64,000 nucleotides of DNA from Zygnema cylindricum (taxonomy: Eukaryota > Streptophyta > Zygnematophyceae > Zygnematales > Zygnemataceae), in the NCBI GenBank assembly GCA_037447655.1, contig JBBHKE010000629.1:1-64000 (forward strand), read 5' to 3'. Position numbers and translations under genes: made by a program. The stretch's first letter is position 1. Each line of letters opens with the position of its first letter. The notes under the pieces were generated by a model, which saw only the letters and a program-made list of their open reading frames with translations, searched no databases and was not told where the DNA came from. Positions 1 to 11,032 of the stretch are shown in pieces.

Positions 1-224
1 TTTCTTCTACTACTTTCACTCTTTTGGTCATTAACATTATTTTTGGTGTGAATTAAATCAATAAGCTCATCCAATTTCAGATTTGAAACATTTCCATTTT
101 CTTTAACTTCCTTTAATTCACTTTTCAACTCAAAAATTGTTTCATCCACAGCAGCAGCATGACTATTAAATCTTTTGACCAATTTCACACTACGTTTTTT
201 CAACACATTCACTGTATTTTCCAT
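1..224 (-). CDS. Partial open frame, coiled-coil-like, possibly gag of an LTR retrotransposon
   Basis: The minus strand is open for about 74 codons from an ATG at 224-222 to the window edge, so the protein is truncated by the window. It is rich in Lys, Glu and Leu with heptad-like spacing (for example FELKSELKEVKENGN), which suggests an alpha-helical or coiled-coil segment. It lies downstream, in minus orientation, of a tRNA primer-binding site at 1007-1018, where the gag of a minus-strand LTR retrotransposon would start. I do not recognise a specific family, and a cellular coiled-coil protein is possible. The frame is open upstream of the ATG for 19 more codons to a TGA. Confidence 0.4.
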   Translation of the reverse strand, partial: MENTVNVLKKRSVKLVKRFNSHAAAVDETIFELKSELKEVKENGNVSNLKLDELIDLIHTKNNVNDQKSESSRR

Positions 225-1006
225 CTCACGTTTCCATGCAAAATTTGCTATTATCACACAATGAAATCAAGCAATAAAAGACAGTACAATTATCCAAAAG
301 AGCCTGTAGCAGATTTGAAGTCCTCATATTTCTCCAATCTAAGCCTTCATTTCCTAACAAATCTTTTGAAATGTGTCAAAATCTAAAAATCAAATAAACA
401 CTAAAAGTAAGTTACTGAAAATTCAATTTTCCCAAAAATTGAAATAGAAAGGTAAAAATTTTCCCCACAAATTTTGCAACATCAAAATTCAAAGCTCTCA
501 AAGGTGAAATTCAACTACACATTTTGCAAAAACAAAATTGAAAGCAATCAAAGGTAACAATTTAGGGTTTGAAAAGTTTTAAGTCATTTTTAGACTCTTT
601 TGCTATTGAAAGAGTAAAATGTTTCACTTTCATTCTCCACCTTTAGCAAATTTCCCATTTCCCACTACATCAAGATTTTTTGTTCTCTAATCTTCACATC
701 TTCACCCTTCATGGCTTCTATCCCTCCCTTTACACATGAATCATTGGTGGGAGAAGGCAAGTTTATTTGGCCTCTAGGTAATTGGAGTGAGTTTCAGCGA
801 TGGCTATATTGCATACTTTGCCTTAGTCTTTAGGACTTGAGCAAGCCCCACATCTTACCAGCGGCCGCTGGCGGTGTGATCACCCAATTTCCCTCCAATC
901 CTCTACCACTTTACATAGTGGTTCTACCGATACTGGTTAGAGCACCCTAACCGGTCACGGCAGGCAATATGCGAGTGAGCAAACTTCTCCTTGGTTTCTA
1001 ACCGAA

Positions 1007-1018
1007 ACTCTGATACCA
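1007..1018 (-). other. Primer-binding site, complementary to the 3' end of tRNA-iMet
   Basis: On the minus strand the site reads TGGTATCAGAGT, matching 11 of the 12 bases that plant retrotransposons commonly use to pair with the 3' end of initiator tRNA-Met. It sits next to a TG that starts the presumed LTR at 1021. Confidence 0.75.
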
Positions 1019-2460
1019 AATGTAATAAGATCTCCTACCACTCAGAAAATCCCATTACTACAACCAATTTCAACCACACATTCCACACATTGGAAAATAC
1101 ACATTCACATTAGACATCACTCAGATAAGGATAAACTTTAAATTAGAAGAAGCTTTTGTCCACATAACATTAGTTTGGTTTTATGCCCTCGTGGCTCTAC
1201 CTTTTTTATTAAAGTATTTTCCACTGCTTTTAACTCTTAATAATTCTATCTCTCATTTACTAATACACTACTTAGTTTGTAAGAGATTTTAGTGCCAAAA
1301 TGATAATGCTCCAATTTGGTTTTAATCGCTCAAGACCAACATCAGTTAGAATTTCCACAAACTTTTCCAAAGAAAAAGATGTTTACTCTCTTTTTAGACT
1401 TCTGTATTTATCCATCATCGCCCTGGACTAGGCAGGCCAAAGTCAACGCTCCGTTGAAAAGGTTTTACCTGGGCCAATCATTGATTAACAATCACGATTA
1501 ACAATCACTCACACTGACCAATGCAAAAATGTGCAAAATCTCTTACTAACTACGTAGCATTTACCAACCAATCAAACGCTATGTTTCACTACATAACATT
1601 TACGAGCAATAGTGCACGCCAAATGAAACGCGACTTGGCACAACGTGCGTCACAAATTTCGAACGTGAAACTACCTAGGAAATTCCATTAAGTGAAAGTG
1701 ACATTTTGTGATAAAAAATTGTATGACATGAACCATCGTGCGCACTAAACGACTAAATGTTTTATTAGTACTTTATAAAACGTACACGGGAAATTTCTAT
1801 ACTAATTTGACCCTTAACCCGTTTTAATGATACGTATTTGTTAGTTTGACCCCGCGTTGTCACCTAAATACACCTATCGCTATTTTTTTTGAATTAAAAC
1901 TCCCAAGTGTGCAATTTTTTCGCGAACGTCTACCACATTCATAAATTTATATTCCCAACTTTTAATTACCCATTTACAACCAAGTTCTATCCACTATTAC
2001 TGTTACACCATCCATGGCAAGAAGGCAAGAAACACAATCATAGACGTGCTTTAGATTCCGATCTCAAAATGAGTTTCTACTCATTTTCCTAAACACAACA
2101 TAGAGGCATCGTGTCCACGTGGCACAAAGATGGGGGAATTGAACTCACCAAATGATGAGAGCTATTTGTCGGAGGAGAACGCAGAGTGGACCGCAAATAC
2201 CGCTTCATTTTAGATCCGAATGTGCATCCCCATACCTAACCATTGACAAACGAGAGAGGTGAACACTAACCCTAAAAACAACAACAACAAAATAGATGTC
2301 AATACATATCTTCATACAACTATCAGATAATCCAACATCATCGACATTATAAAACAATGACCAACATCAAGAGTTTGGTGACCAAGAAAGGATAGAAAAC
2401 TCAAATGATTCAAATGCCTATTAGGAAAAAAAACGCAAACAAACACAAACATATTGGAGA

Positions 2461-2577
2461 GAGGTCATTGAGAAAGTAACAACAACAACAAATAACGATG
2501 GACAAACATAAAACTGCAAAGAAGTCTTTGAGAAAGTAACAAAAACAACAAATAACGAGGGACAAACAGAAAACTGC
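2461..2577. repeat. Tandem duplication, 60-bp unit, two copies
   Basis: Two adjacent copies share the core TGAGAAAGTAACAA followed by AACAACAAATAACGA and GGGACAAACA-type sequence. They differ at a few bases. It is a simple local duplication in an A-rich context. Confidence 0.8.
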
Positions 2578-3243
2578 CTCTAATAGTGCATAGAAATCGG
2601 TAGCAAATACGCCAACGAGAAGGTAACGGCAAAGGCAGACTTCGAGGGACACAAAGAAAATTACCTTAGGCAATGCATAGAAAAAGATTTCAAGGAAATT
2701 GTGCATAGCATATAAACACACAGCAGTAAGACAAGATTTCTACTCAAAGAGCTCAAAAAAAAATGCAATAAAAAAGGTTTCCTAGTCAATGGAGTCTTAT
2801 TGAATTTGAGGAGCAACATAGAGGCTTCACGTTGTCCACGACAATAAAGTGGACACCGACTTTGTCGAGGCTAAAAACAAGGGAATTATCATAGCTGATG
2901 ATAATACCATAGTAACTCAAGCCATGTCGTACAACACAATAAAAGAAGAGTTAATGTTAGCATAGACGTAGAGAAAAAAATAAAACGAGAGGATAGAAAC
3001 GAAACAATAGAGGAAAGTCATGGCAAGACAATAAATGTATGCTCAAGAGAAGGTCTAATTCTAACTTTACTCAAAACTGACATTGAGCTTAAAACGACTC
3101 TCCAACGAATAAAAAAAAAAAAAAGGTTACAAAAGGCTTAAAGTCTTACGTTAAAAACAACACAGGTGATATAGATATCAACAATATCAACTGTCATGGC
3201 GGTCGTGGCGAGACTTAATTAAGTTACAGAAAATCTTTTAAGA

Positions 3244-3310
3244 GGGGCAAATTTGCACAAGAAGAGAGGCAACGAAGGGCAAATTTGCACAAAAAAAGAG
3301 GCAACGAAGA
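3244..3310. repeat. Tandem duplication, about 36-bp unit, two copies
   Basis: The phrase GGGCAAATTTGCACAA followed by an AAGAGAGGCAACGAA-like tail occurs twice in a row with few differences. Confidence 0.8.
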
Positions 3311-3579
3311 TCAAACAATAGATAAGCTGCAGCAAACATAGATAGAGAAAGGGAAACTTATCAAACCTATCACCAAAAAAACTTACAGGGAGTAAACCTA
3401 AAGACTCTATTTACCAATCATTATGCAATGGAAACGATGATGAGCAAACAACAACTCAAGCCAACAATGACTTTATAGAAATTAAAGGGAAATTAGGAAC
3501 TAGTGGGATAACCAGTGGCGATAGAGAAGAGTGAATATTATTTTTACCGAAAAACACAAAGAGGCAAAGAAACGTCGCA

Positions 3580-3698
3580 GTAAGCAAAAGAAAGACGGCC
3601 AACCACACCTCGAATCATCTTCGTGCCGCACATCGTTGTAGTAAGCACAAGAACGACGGCCAACCACAACTCGAATCATCTTCGTGTCGCACATGTAG
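3580..3698. repeat. Tandem duplication, 61-bp unit, two copies
   Basis: GTAAGCA(A/C)AAGAA starts each copy, and both continue with GACGGCCAACCACA and CTCGAATCATCTTCGTG. The copies differ at roughly five positions. Confidence 0.8.
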
Positions 3699-4436
3699 AC
3701 CTAGTTGAGGAAACACTTAAAGTTACCACATTTCCAAAAGCATTGAATTTGGCAGAAGTCGAGAAAACAATAGCAAGGCGAGCAAAAAATGGCACTGAGT
3801 GAATCAACCAAAAAGCCTTCAAACATAGAGGTGCAATATAGAAAATGACAAATGATTCTTGTTGAGACCAAAGGGCAAACTGAATGTATAGTATAGAAAT
3901 ACTAGTTTCCCCAAAACCAAATTGAACCCTAACAGTATTTAAAAACGTTCAATGTATGGCGTTCAATGTATGGAAGTCTTACTAGGGCGACTGATTGGTA
4001 ACTCCACAAGGGAGAAGCTCTAAGAAGGTCAAACTTCAAAAAAAGATTTGTAAGACAAAATTTAGGGCGAAATTTGAGATACTCGGATATTCACGAGGAT
4101 GAAGTTTTCAATCAAAAAAATCTGCATAATAAAGAACCCATGGGAAAAGTAAGATTCCAACATGTCCCGAATAATGCAGATATACAAAAGAGATTGACAA
4201 TCCTAAGTGGAAAATGGAAGGCAACTCAATAAACAAGGGGAGGGGCAGACAGAATCTCACCATATTCAGTTAGAGGGCAACAAGATCCTGGGAGAATCAA
4301 CGATCGATCCTTAGAGATCCGTAGGGCCACACTCAATCGGTCTGAATTGTAAGTTAAAGAGTATGTCGAGGCAATTAAAGACCAAGCAATAGTCAACCGG
4401 GAGTATGAAAAATTCAAAGATGCTTTCCTAGGAATT

Positions 4437-4768
4437 TGTAGAAAAGAAACAATAGAGCAAGCACCGTAGGAGGAGGAAGTGAACACTCAACTTTTGATTT
4501 CACACCTCCAAAAATTTGTAGAAAACAAACAATAGAGCAGGCACCCTAAGAGGAAGAAGCCAAAACTCATCTTGAAGAAAGTAACATTTTTTATTTCACT
4601 CTTCCAAGCCACATCTGCGACAAGCGAAACAGTTAGTAAGAAGCTAAGCAGTGTCAGTGCGAAGCTAACAGAGAGGAAGAAGCCAACACTCACCTTGAAG
4701 AAAGTCACACTTTCGATTTCACACCTCGAAGCCACATCTGCGACAAACGAAGCGGTTATGCTAACAGA
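4437..4768. repeat. Nested tandem duplications (about 78- and 125-bp units)
   Basis: The segment around AATAGAGCA(A/G)GCACC occurs twice (near 4449 and 4527). The longer phrase GAGGAAGAAGCCAA, then CTTGAAGAAAGT and GCCACATCTGCGACAA, occurs twice with a period near 125. Divergence between copies shows they are not very recent. Confidence 0.75.
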
Positions 4769-4789
4769 GGTAGCTAGCAATTCGATTCT

Positions 4790-5065
4790 CTAATTTTCTC
4801 AAAAATTTGACATTTTTTTTTCCTCTCTCAAAAATTAGACCTTTTCTTTTCTTTATCTCAAAAATCTACCCTGTTTTTCTTCCTCTCTCAACAATTTGAC
4901 ATATTTTTCTCCTCTCTCAAAATTATGCCACCTTGTCACTCTATCAAAAACTTGCCCTCTCCCTCTCCTTATCTCAAATTTTTGCCCTATCGCTCTCTTT
5001 ATCTTGAAAATTTAAACTTTCCCTCTCCCTCTCTCAATAATTGCTCTCCCCCTCTCTTTATATCA
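4790..5065. repeat. Pyrimidine-rich imperfect minisatellite
   Basis: A loosely repeated unit of about 35-40 bases, built on CTCTCTCAAAAATTTG-type sequence and T/C tracts, is repeated about seven times. Units vary in length, so it behaves like a degraded minisatellite. A 69-codon plus-strand frame through it is probably not real. Confidence 0.75.
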
Positions 5066-5437
5066 GTATTCACCCTCTTCAATTCGATAAGGATTGCACA
5101 GCGGAAGACGTGGATGGACAGCCGAAAATACTAACCCTAATTCCCACTTCACCTCCCATGATTCCCACCTCACCTCCCGTAACTACAGATTTCAAAAAAG
5201 TTGTCTACAGATAAGGAGAAACCAGAAAAGCAGGTTTTGGAAAGGCTGCTGACGGCAGAAAAACTCAATTGCAGGAGGCTGAAAAGAAAGGCAGAAATCT
5301 GATCAGCAAAGGGGAAGAAGGAAGGCCGAGAGGCGACGAGAGAGAAAAAAACTAAAGGAGCAGAGAAGCCACGGAGGAAATGCCAAGGTTAGAAGTGAAA
5401 AGACGGGAAAATTCTACTTCTGTCTTTTGAGGCTTTA

Positions 5438-5905
5438 GTGAAAGGACTTTGTACTGAACGAAAGTACGCTCCTCGAAACGCGGTGAAGGCGCGAATCAAA
5501 AAGTACGATTGGACAGCACTTTGCACGAAAATCCAACAAAATGAAATTTTAGTTTGTGCAAAATCACCACCATCAATTTACGCCACGCGTCTTAGTTTTA
5601 CCGAAAACAAATTTGTAAATGATCTTGAACCAATGAAATCGGTTCAAAAAAATTTATCACATACCAAAAAGAGCGTAAAATGCGCTACCGACAATTTTGG
5701 TTCCATGTACGGCCAAAGGATGCGCTGTGACACACAGGTGAACATGATCCGTTCGATTGAGGAGAAACAGATCGCACGCTTGACAACAATCGATTCAACG
5801 GTCAGAGATCTGACTCACATTTATGGTGTTGGTCTTGCCAATGGAACGTTCAAAGCTACATACATGTCCGCCGCCGTCAAAGTTCGAAGAATTGGAACCG
5901 GATGA
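5438..5905 (+). CDS. Unidentified 155-residue open frame, possibly the 5' part of a disrupted gene
   Basis: The frame is open from at least the ATG-like start at 5438 to a TGA at 5903-5905. It is moderately basic and uses all amino acids evenly, with no low-complexity character, unlike the chance frames elsewhere in the window. I see no known motif, signal peptide or membrane segment. It overlaps the next frame at 5902-5905 (ATGA), and that frame carries on through the host sequence between three transposon insertions. A frameshift at this point joining the two parts into one gene of about 310 residues is an inference. I assign no function. Confidence 0.4.
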   Translation: MKGLCTERKYAPRNAVKARIKKYDWTALCTKIQQNEILVCAKSPPSIYATRLSFTENKFVNDLEPMKSVQKNLSHTKKSVKCATDNFGSMYGQRMRCDTQVNMIRSIEEKQIARLTTIDSTVRDLTHIYGVGLANGTFKATYMSAAVKVRRIGTG

Positions 5906-6432
5906 GTCCACGTCAAATCATCGTCGAATCGTACGATCCGACATGGCAGATTACGAACAAAGGACGCTTATTGGTTCACCGAAAGGATCATTCAAAGTAC
6001 AGGATTTTGTACAAGACAGCATGGTCCAGAGGTCGGAAACGGTCAACCGAAACCGTGACCGACCGTTAACCGACCGCCCGCGCCGGATCCGGAACGGATT
6101 CGGTTGCCAAATTTTGAGGGCCGGGCGGTTGCGGTCGGTTGATTCACCAGGAAAAAGAAAACGGTCGGCTACGGTCGGTCGACCAAAAAACCAAAAAAAA
6201 AGAAAAATTTGTACTGTCCATACAATCCTACATTATTGTACTTTGTACTCTTTGGTATCGTGGAAGTACGTGACATCATGATTAGCGTCGCAAATCTGAC
6301 ATGGTAGTAACACTATTCATTTCGCAAATCTTAGGGAACGCGACAAAGCGTCGCAAATATGACACGGTAGTAACACTATTTATTTCGCAAATCTTAGGGA
6401 ACGCGACAATGCGTCGCAAATCTGACACGGTA

Positions 6433-6942
6433 CACCGCCAATCGCTATTAGCGTAGTGTACGCTAATTCCATCCCGCCTTTTTTCTCCATTAGCGTAGTT
6501 CATTCTATTTTTTTCTTTACTCTATTTAGGGTTAATTTTTTAGTACCGTAAAAAACGGAAGTATGTCATCATTTAATTAGTGTGGTGTACGGGCAGTGTC
6601 AGACCGTACAAAATTGTACCTTTTTAAGTGAAAAAGTATAATTAATGAGTTTTAGTAACCGCGGACGCATGAGAATGTGCGCTCTAAAAAGGGGATATAA
6701 TCGGGTTGTCAAATATCAAGTTTGCACATATTTGTCCAGCAACCACGTTTCGACTGTGTGAACGTACGATTTGTGTACGATTTGTCAGATTTTGTACAAA
6801 TACCTATATTAGTGTAAGCATGTTTTCGAGTAAATTCCTTTTTGAAACAGTTCTATCACATAAATTAGAGTAAATTACTCTAATTATTTTTTTCTCTTTT
6901 TTTACTCTAATTTTTTCATTACTCTAATTACGATGCGCGGTG
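6433..6942. mobile_element. TA-target-site MITE (T family), copy T0
   Basis: The ends are CACCGCCAATCGCTATTAG on the left and an inverted ATTACGATGCGCGGTG on the right, each next to TA (6431-6432 and 6943-6944). TA duplication and CACC...GGTG ends fit a Tc1/mariner-like or Stowaway-like MITE. It is 510 bp long with no coding frame. Confidence 0.75.
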
Positions 6943-7436
6943 TACAGTACTGTACAGTAAAGTTATTGTATTGTAACGTACCTACGAAACCTTCAATTTT
7001 TTTCGTTTTTTGCTTACCCGGCCGTACCCGATTTTTTTTTTTTTTGAGTCACCCGGCCGAATCCGGCACTCGAATCCCTTCCGGATCCGACGCGGCCGGC
7101 TGGGTACAGATCGGATACCGATTGGGGTGCCAAATTTTGGGGACTCTCGCTAGAGGTCGCAAAAGTCAAAATTTTACATAACCGAAACCGACCGTTTTTT
7201 TTTTTTCAAAATCTGAGTAACGACGCCCGACCGGGTTGTGTCACGCTCCAAAATTGTTAACCGTTAACCGACCGGCGTTTACTAAAATAAAAGTTAACCG
7301 AAACTCGATTTCTCGCGACTAACCGTGCCTGCTCGTAACTGAAAAAGTACAAAATTAACTAATGTACAACGTATGAATAAGCCAGTAATTACGATTTGTC
7401 GCGTTCCCTTAGATTTGCGAAATGAATAGTATACTA

Positions 7437-7987
7437 CACCGCCAATCGCTATTAGCGTAGTGTACGCTAATTCCGTCCCGCTTTTTTTTTTTTTTATTCT
7501 CCAATAGCGTAGCTTATTCTATTTTTTTTCTGTACGCCATTTAGGGTTATTTTCCAAGTACCGTACAAAACGGAAGTACGTCATCTTTTAAATAGTGTGG
7601 TCTACGTTCAGAATCAGACCGTATAAAAACGTACCTTTTTAAGTGAAAAAGTACAATTCATTATGCTTAGTAGCCGCGGACGCATGAGAATGTGCGGTCT
7701 AAAAAGGGGATCAAATCGGGTTGTCAAATATCACGTTTGCATATATTCGCCCAACAACAACGTTTCAACTGTGTGAACGTACGATTTGTCAGATTTTGTA
7801 CAAATACCTATATTGGTGGAAGCATGTTTGCGACCGACATTTTCTTTTTTCAAAGACCCAAATTAGAATTATTAAACAATTAGAATGTATGTTTTTTTTC
7901 AAAAATTTCAAATTCTTAATTAGCGTAAACCACGGTAATTATTCATATACGCTAAAGAAACTTCTACGCTAATAGCGATTGGCGTTG
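7437..7987. mobile_element. TA-target-site MITE (T family), copy T1
   Basis: The same left end as copy T0 follows TA at 7435-7436. The right end reads TAGCGATTGGCGTTG, with the final target TA mutated. The 551-bp interior is closely similar to copy T0 and to the outer parts of the element at 44007-45342. Confidence 0.75.
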
Positions 7988-8752
7988 AAGTACCACTATT
8001 CAATTTCGCAAATATTAGGGAACGCGACAAAGCGTCGCAATCTGACACGTTAGTAAACACTATTCATTTCGCAAATCTAAGAAAACGCAACAAATCATAA
8101 TTTTTGGCTTATTCATACGTGTTAATTTTGTACTTTTTCGGTTACGGGCGGGCACGGTTGGTCGCGAGAAATCGAGTTTCGGTTAACTTTTATTTTCGTA
8201 AACGTCGGACGGTTAACGGTTGACGATTTTGGAGCGTGACATAAAAAAAAAACGGTCGGTTTCGGTTATGTAAAATTTTGACTTTTGCGACCTCTGGCGT
8301 GGTCCCAATTTTGTAGTGTTGTGTATCGGTAAAAAAATTATCGCGATAGCACCGATACCGATAGTTATCGGTTATCGAACGACCAGAGGTACCAATATAT
8401 CGGTCTGAGACCAACAAATTCCATAACGGCGATAACTTAAAAAAAATATAGTATGCATACAATAGTACTTTATAACATACTGTATTATATTATTGACTTT
8501 ATCTATCGTGGCATGCCACATATAAGAATCTGATTCGTCTCTGTTTAACTGCAATTTATTACCGAAAGCGTACCACATAAACATTGGCCGGTTAACTGAA
8601 CAGATATTTTCCAGAAACTTACGGAATTCGACCGACAAACTTGTGAACATGGAACGGTAAAAGGACGGCGGACACAAAGTACAACGGATGTAAAATAACA
8701 TTTTGCGCGCCGCCGGAATCGAACATACGACTTAGAACGAGAGGACGGCCAG

Positions 8753-8862
8753 CGTGAGCGCCAGCATCCCGGAATGGCTCTTTTGGCAGCTTATGCTAGA
8801 AAGCCAACGTGAGCGCCAGCATCCCGGAATGGCTCTTTTGGCAGCTTATGCTAGAAAGCCAA
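8753..8862. repeat. Perfect 55-bp tandem duplication inside M1 copy 1
   Basis: The unit starting CGTGAGCGCCAGCATCCCGG and ending AGAAAGCCAA occurs twice with no difference. It is absent in the other two copies of the family, so it arose recently in this copy. Confidence 0.95.
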
Positions 8863-9137
8863 CAGATTAACACGTGGCAAGTCCCCAGTGGATCCCAAAT
8901 AAGAAAAACACAAAGCCATGGCGTCGGATGTGAAAGGTACATCGTTTTTACTGTGTCCGTACCAGAACCGTACAGATCTCATGGAGGCTACTGTACTTTA
9001 TATGATTGTAAAACTGTACAATATAGTGATCTGATTGGTAGACACCTTAGTAGATAGGGGTTGTGAGTAGGGAGCGTCCGAGGAATATCACGTATAGATG
9101 AGTGAATTGATTCTACATTTATCTGTACAGTCCGTAT

Positions 9138-9443
9138 CATAGTTCAAAAGTAGGCGTTTTTATGGTAGGCCTTTGGTCCGCGCCTTTATCGTATGTTATG
9201 TTATGGGCTTTTCAAGTGATCTTCTTAGATCGTTACTTTGATCAGCGACCGTCTGCTCATCTAAATCTGATGGTGTCGATAAAATTTATTGGTCCAAATG
9301 TTTTAATTGGTCCATTTTTTGGTCCGAATGTTTTAATTGGTCCAAATAGATCCGAATACAATATGGGTCTTAAGGACATATTGTATGTTTTGTATACAAT
9401 ATGCATATTGTATGAGCCTACTTTCACCTCCTTTTGAACTATG
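9138..9443. mobile_element. 306-bp MITE family M2, copy 1, nested in M1
   Basis: The terminal inverted repeats start CATAGTTCAAAAGTAGG (left) and end CTTTTGAACTATG (right). The 8-bp target duplication GTCCGTAT is perfect (9130-9137 and 9444-9451). The interior has repeated TGTTTTAATTGGTCC-like units and the palindromic TTGTATGTTTTGTATACAA region. There is no coding frame. Confidence 0.9.
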
Positions 9444-9922
9444 GTCCGTATAGATATCGCCAATAGTTATCGATATCACTGTTATTGCCGATAATAACCG
9501 ATAAATATCGGCTATTTATCGACGATAACACCGATAGCGATATATCGTACCAATATATCGATTATCGGCTACCCCAAAAAAGGCCCATATCGGTTATCGG
9601 CAAATCCTTACCGATACACAACACTACAGTTTTGTTCCACATTCGAAGGAACGCAGAAATCTGAGATTTACCAAAGGTACGTCATACATGTCATTAATGT
9701 CGACAAGTGTACGGCGGCCATACCTTCAACCAGAGGTCGCAAACGGTCAACCGAAATCTTAACCGACAGTTAACCGACCGCCCGCGCCTGTTGCGGAACG
9801 GATTCGGTTGCCAAATTTGGGGGGTCAGGCTGATTCGGGCGGTTGATTTACAGAAAAAAAATTGGTTACGGTCGGTTAAGCAAAGAACGAAAAAAATAAA
9901 ATTTGTGTGTTGTCCATTCTAT

Positions 9923-10228
9923 CATAGTTCAAAAGTAGGCGTTTTTATGGTAGGCCTATGGTCGGCGCCTTTATCGTAAGTTATGTTATGGGCTTTTCAT
10001 GTGATCTTCTTAGATCGCTACTTTGATCTGCGACCGTACGATCGTCCGAATGTGATAGTGTAAATAATTTTTTTTGGTCTGAATGTTTTAATTAGTCCAA
10101 TTTTTGGTTTGAATGTTTTAATTGGTCCGAATAGGTCTGAATACAATATGGGTCTTAAGGTCATATTGTATGTTTTGCATAGAACATGCATATTGTATGG
10201 GCCTATTTTCACCTACTTTTGAACTATG
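9923..10228. mobile_element. 306-bp MITE family M2, copy 2, nested in H1
   Basis: It has the same length and ends as copy 1 (CATAGTTCAAAAGTAGG and its complement). Flanks share ATTCTAT, a 7-bp duplication, or 8 bp with one mismatch. It differs from copy 1 at scattered positions, so the two are independent insertions. Confidence 0.9.
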
Positions 10229-10828
10229 ATTCTATCTAACATTATTGTTCTTTGTACTTTATAATTGTGGAAGTACGTGACATCATGACTAGGGTCGCAA
10301 ATTTGACATGGTATTAACACTACAGTATTCATTTCGCGAATCTTACTATAAGATAAGTGCCGCAAATTGTAATCTATTGTAAAGCGTTAATTATGCACTT
10401 TATAAGGTGTTTCCAAAAATATGTCAAATTATTATGTTAATATCACGTGACAGACTGTAATTATTGGGCTTACTCATACATCGTATATTATTGCAAAGTG
10501 CTAATTATGCGTTTTATACCGTGTTTCCACAAATATATCATATTATTATGTCAATGTCACGCGACATGTAATAATCATTAGTTAATAAATCAGCGGAATT
10601 CAAATTATTACGTCAATTTCCCACGACAAATCCTAATTATTAGCTTATTAACATGTTTCAAACAATAAATCGATAAATTGAATTGCTATTTAAGATAGAG
10701 AAACTTGACCACAATTCAATCAAAACCTATTCATACACCAAAATGGAGAAAAGCATTGTCGCTTCTCTTAAAACTAGAAACCAAAAAACTTGAAAAAAAT
10801 AAATGGTGAAATTGCTTAGTGTTACCTA

Positions 10829-11032
10829 GTGAAAGAAAGCAAGGCCACTTCAAGTTGTTGGAAAAAAGTTGAACATGTTTATGACACTAAAGCATCAACA
10901 AAATACATAGTAAAGGGGGGAGGTTTTGTGGCTTGTAACACATGTTTCATGGTTTATCAATACAAGTCAACAAACGGTACTTCAACAATTGAAGTACACT
11001 CACACACTTTCAGCGTTGGCCGACACGGATAG
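10829..11032 (+). pseudogene. BED-type zinc-finger fragment of a hAT transposase
   Basis: The 67-residue frame contains WKKVEHVY, then ACNTC, then a spacer of about 16 residues, then a TIEVHSH motif. This is the Cx2C...HxH order of BED zinc fingers, the DNA-binding domain at the N-terminus of hAT transposases. Nothing of the RNase-H-like catalytic domain or the hAT dimerisation domain is visible, so this is a remnant of the autonomous element. A short upstream frame (from ATG at 10743) is in a different phase and may be the broken start. It supports the hAT assignment made from the ends. Confidence 0.65.

Larger units (their letters stand above)
1..1500 (-). mobile_element. 5' end of a minus-strand LTR retrotransposon (truncated by window; outer LTR boundary not found)
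   Basis: The plus-strand sequence at 1007-1018 is the 3' end of initiator tRNA-Met (CTCTGATACCA), the usual plant primer-binding site seen in reverse. It is followed two bases later by TGTAATAAG, a plausible inner LTR end. The body of the element therefore runs left of 1007 and out of the window, and its 5' LTR lies to the right from 1021. I could not find the right end of the LTR, so 1500 is nominal. The roughly 780 bases between the primer site and the ORF at 1-224 hold only a short plus-strand frame (711-833) and read as untranslated leader. Confidence 0.55.
1560..5437. other. Stretch without a recognisable gene; several local duplications
   Basis: Only short frames occur here and none resembles a known protein. 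The stretch is A-rich on the plus strand from about 2250 to 4480 and holds tandem duplications, listed separately, with period lengths between about 36 and 125 bases. It could be an old non-autonomous transposon or an LTR interior. I found no terminal repeats that would prove this. Confidence 0.5.
6027..8296. mobile_element. hAT-like non-autonomous transposon H2 with 8-bp target duplication
   Basis: The left end reads CAGAGGTCGGAAACGG and the right end is the inverted GCGACCTCTG, fitting the hAT rule of 5'-YARNG ends. The target duplication is GCATGGTC (6019-6026) against GCGTGGTC (8297-8304), 7 of 8 bases. The interior is rich in CGGT/ACCG motifs and holds repeated segments of the type GTCGCAAATCTGACACGG. 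A second internal end of the same family (AGAGGTCGCAAAAG at 7152) shows it is composite. Two TA-site elements lie inside (6433-6942 and 7437-7987). No transposase frame is visible. Confidence 0.75.
8314..9626. mobile_element. hAT-like MITE family M1, copy 1 (with internal insertion)
   Basis: Perfect terminal inverted repeats begin TAGTGTTGTGTATCGG and end with its complement. The target duplication is CAATTTTG (8306-8313) against CAGTTTTG (9627-9634). An 8-bp duplication and TAGTG ends fit the hAT superfamily. Subterminal arrays of CGATA and TATCG palindromes surround the ends. This copy is longer than its relatives (893 and 896 bp) because of a 55-bp tandem duplication, a 306-bp nested MITE at 9138-9443 and an extra stretch near 9020-9130. 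Its middle resembles the LTRs of the copia family at 32.5-58 kb. It has no transposase. Confidence 0.85.

Noticed and set aside
711-833. 40-codon plus-strand frame starting MASIPPF
   Set aside because: Short and on the opposite strand to the retrotransposon defined by the primer site. No known motif.
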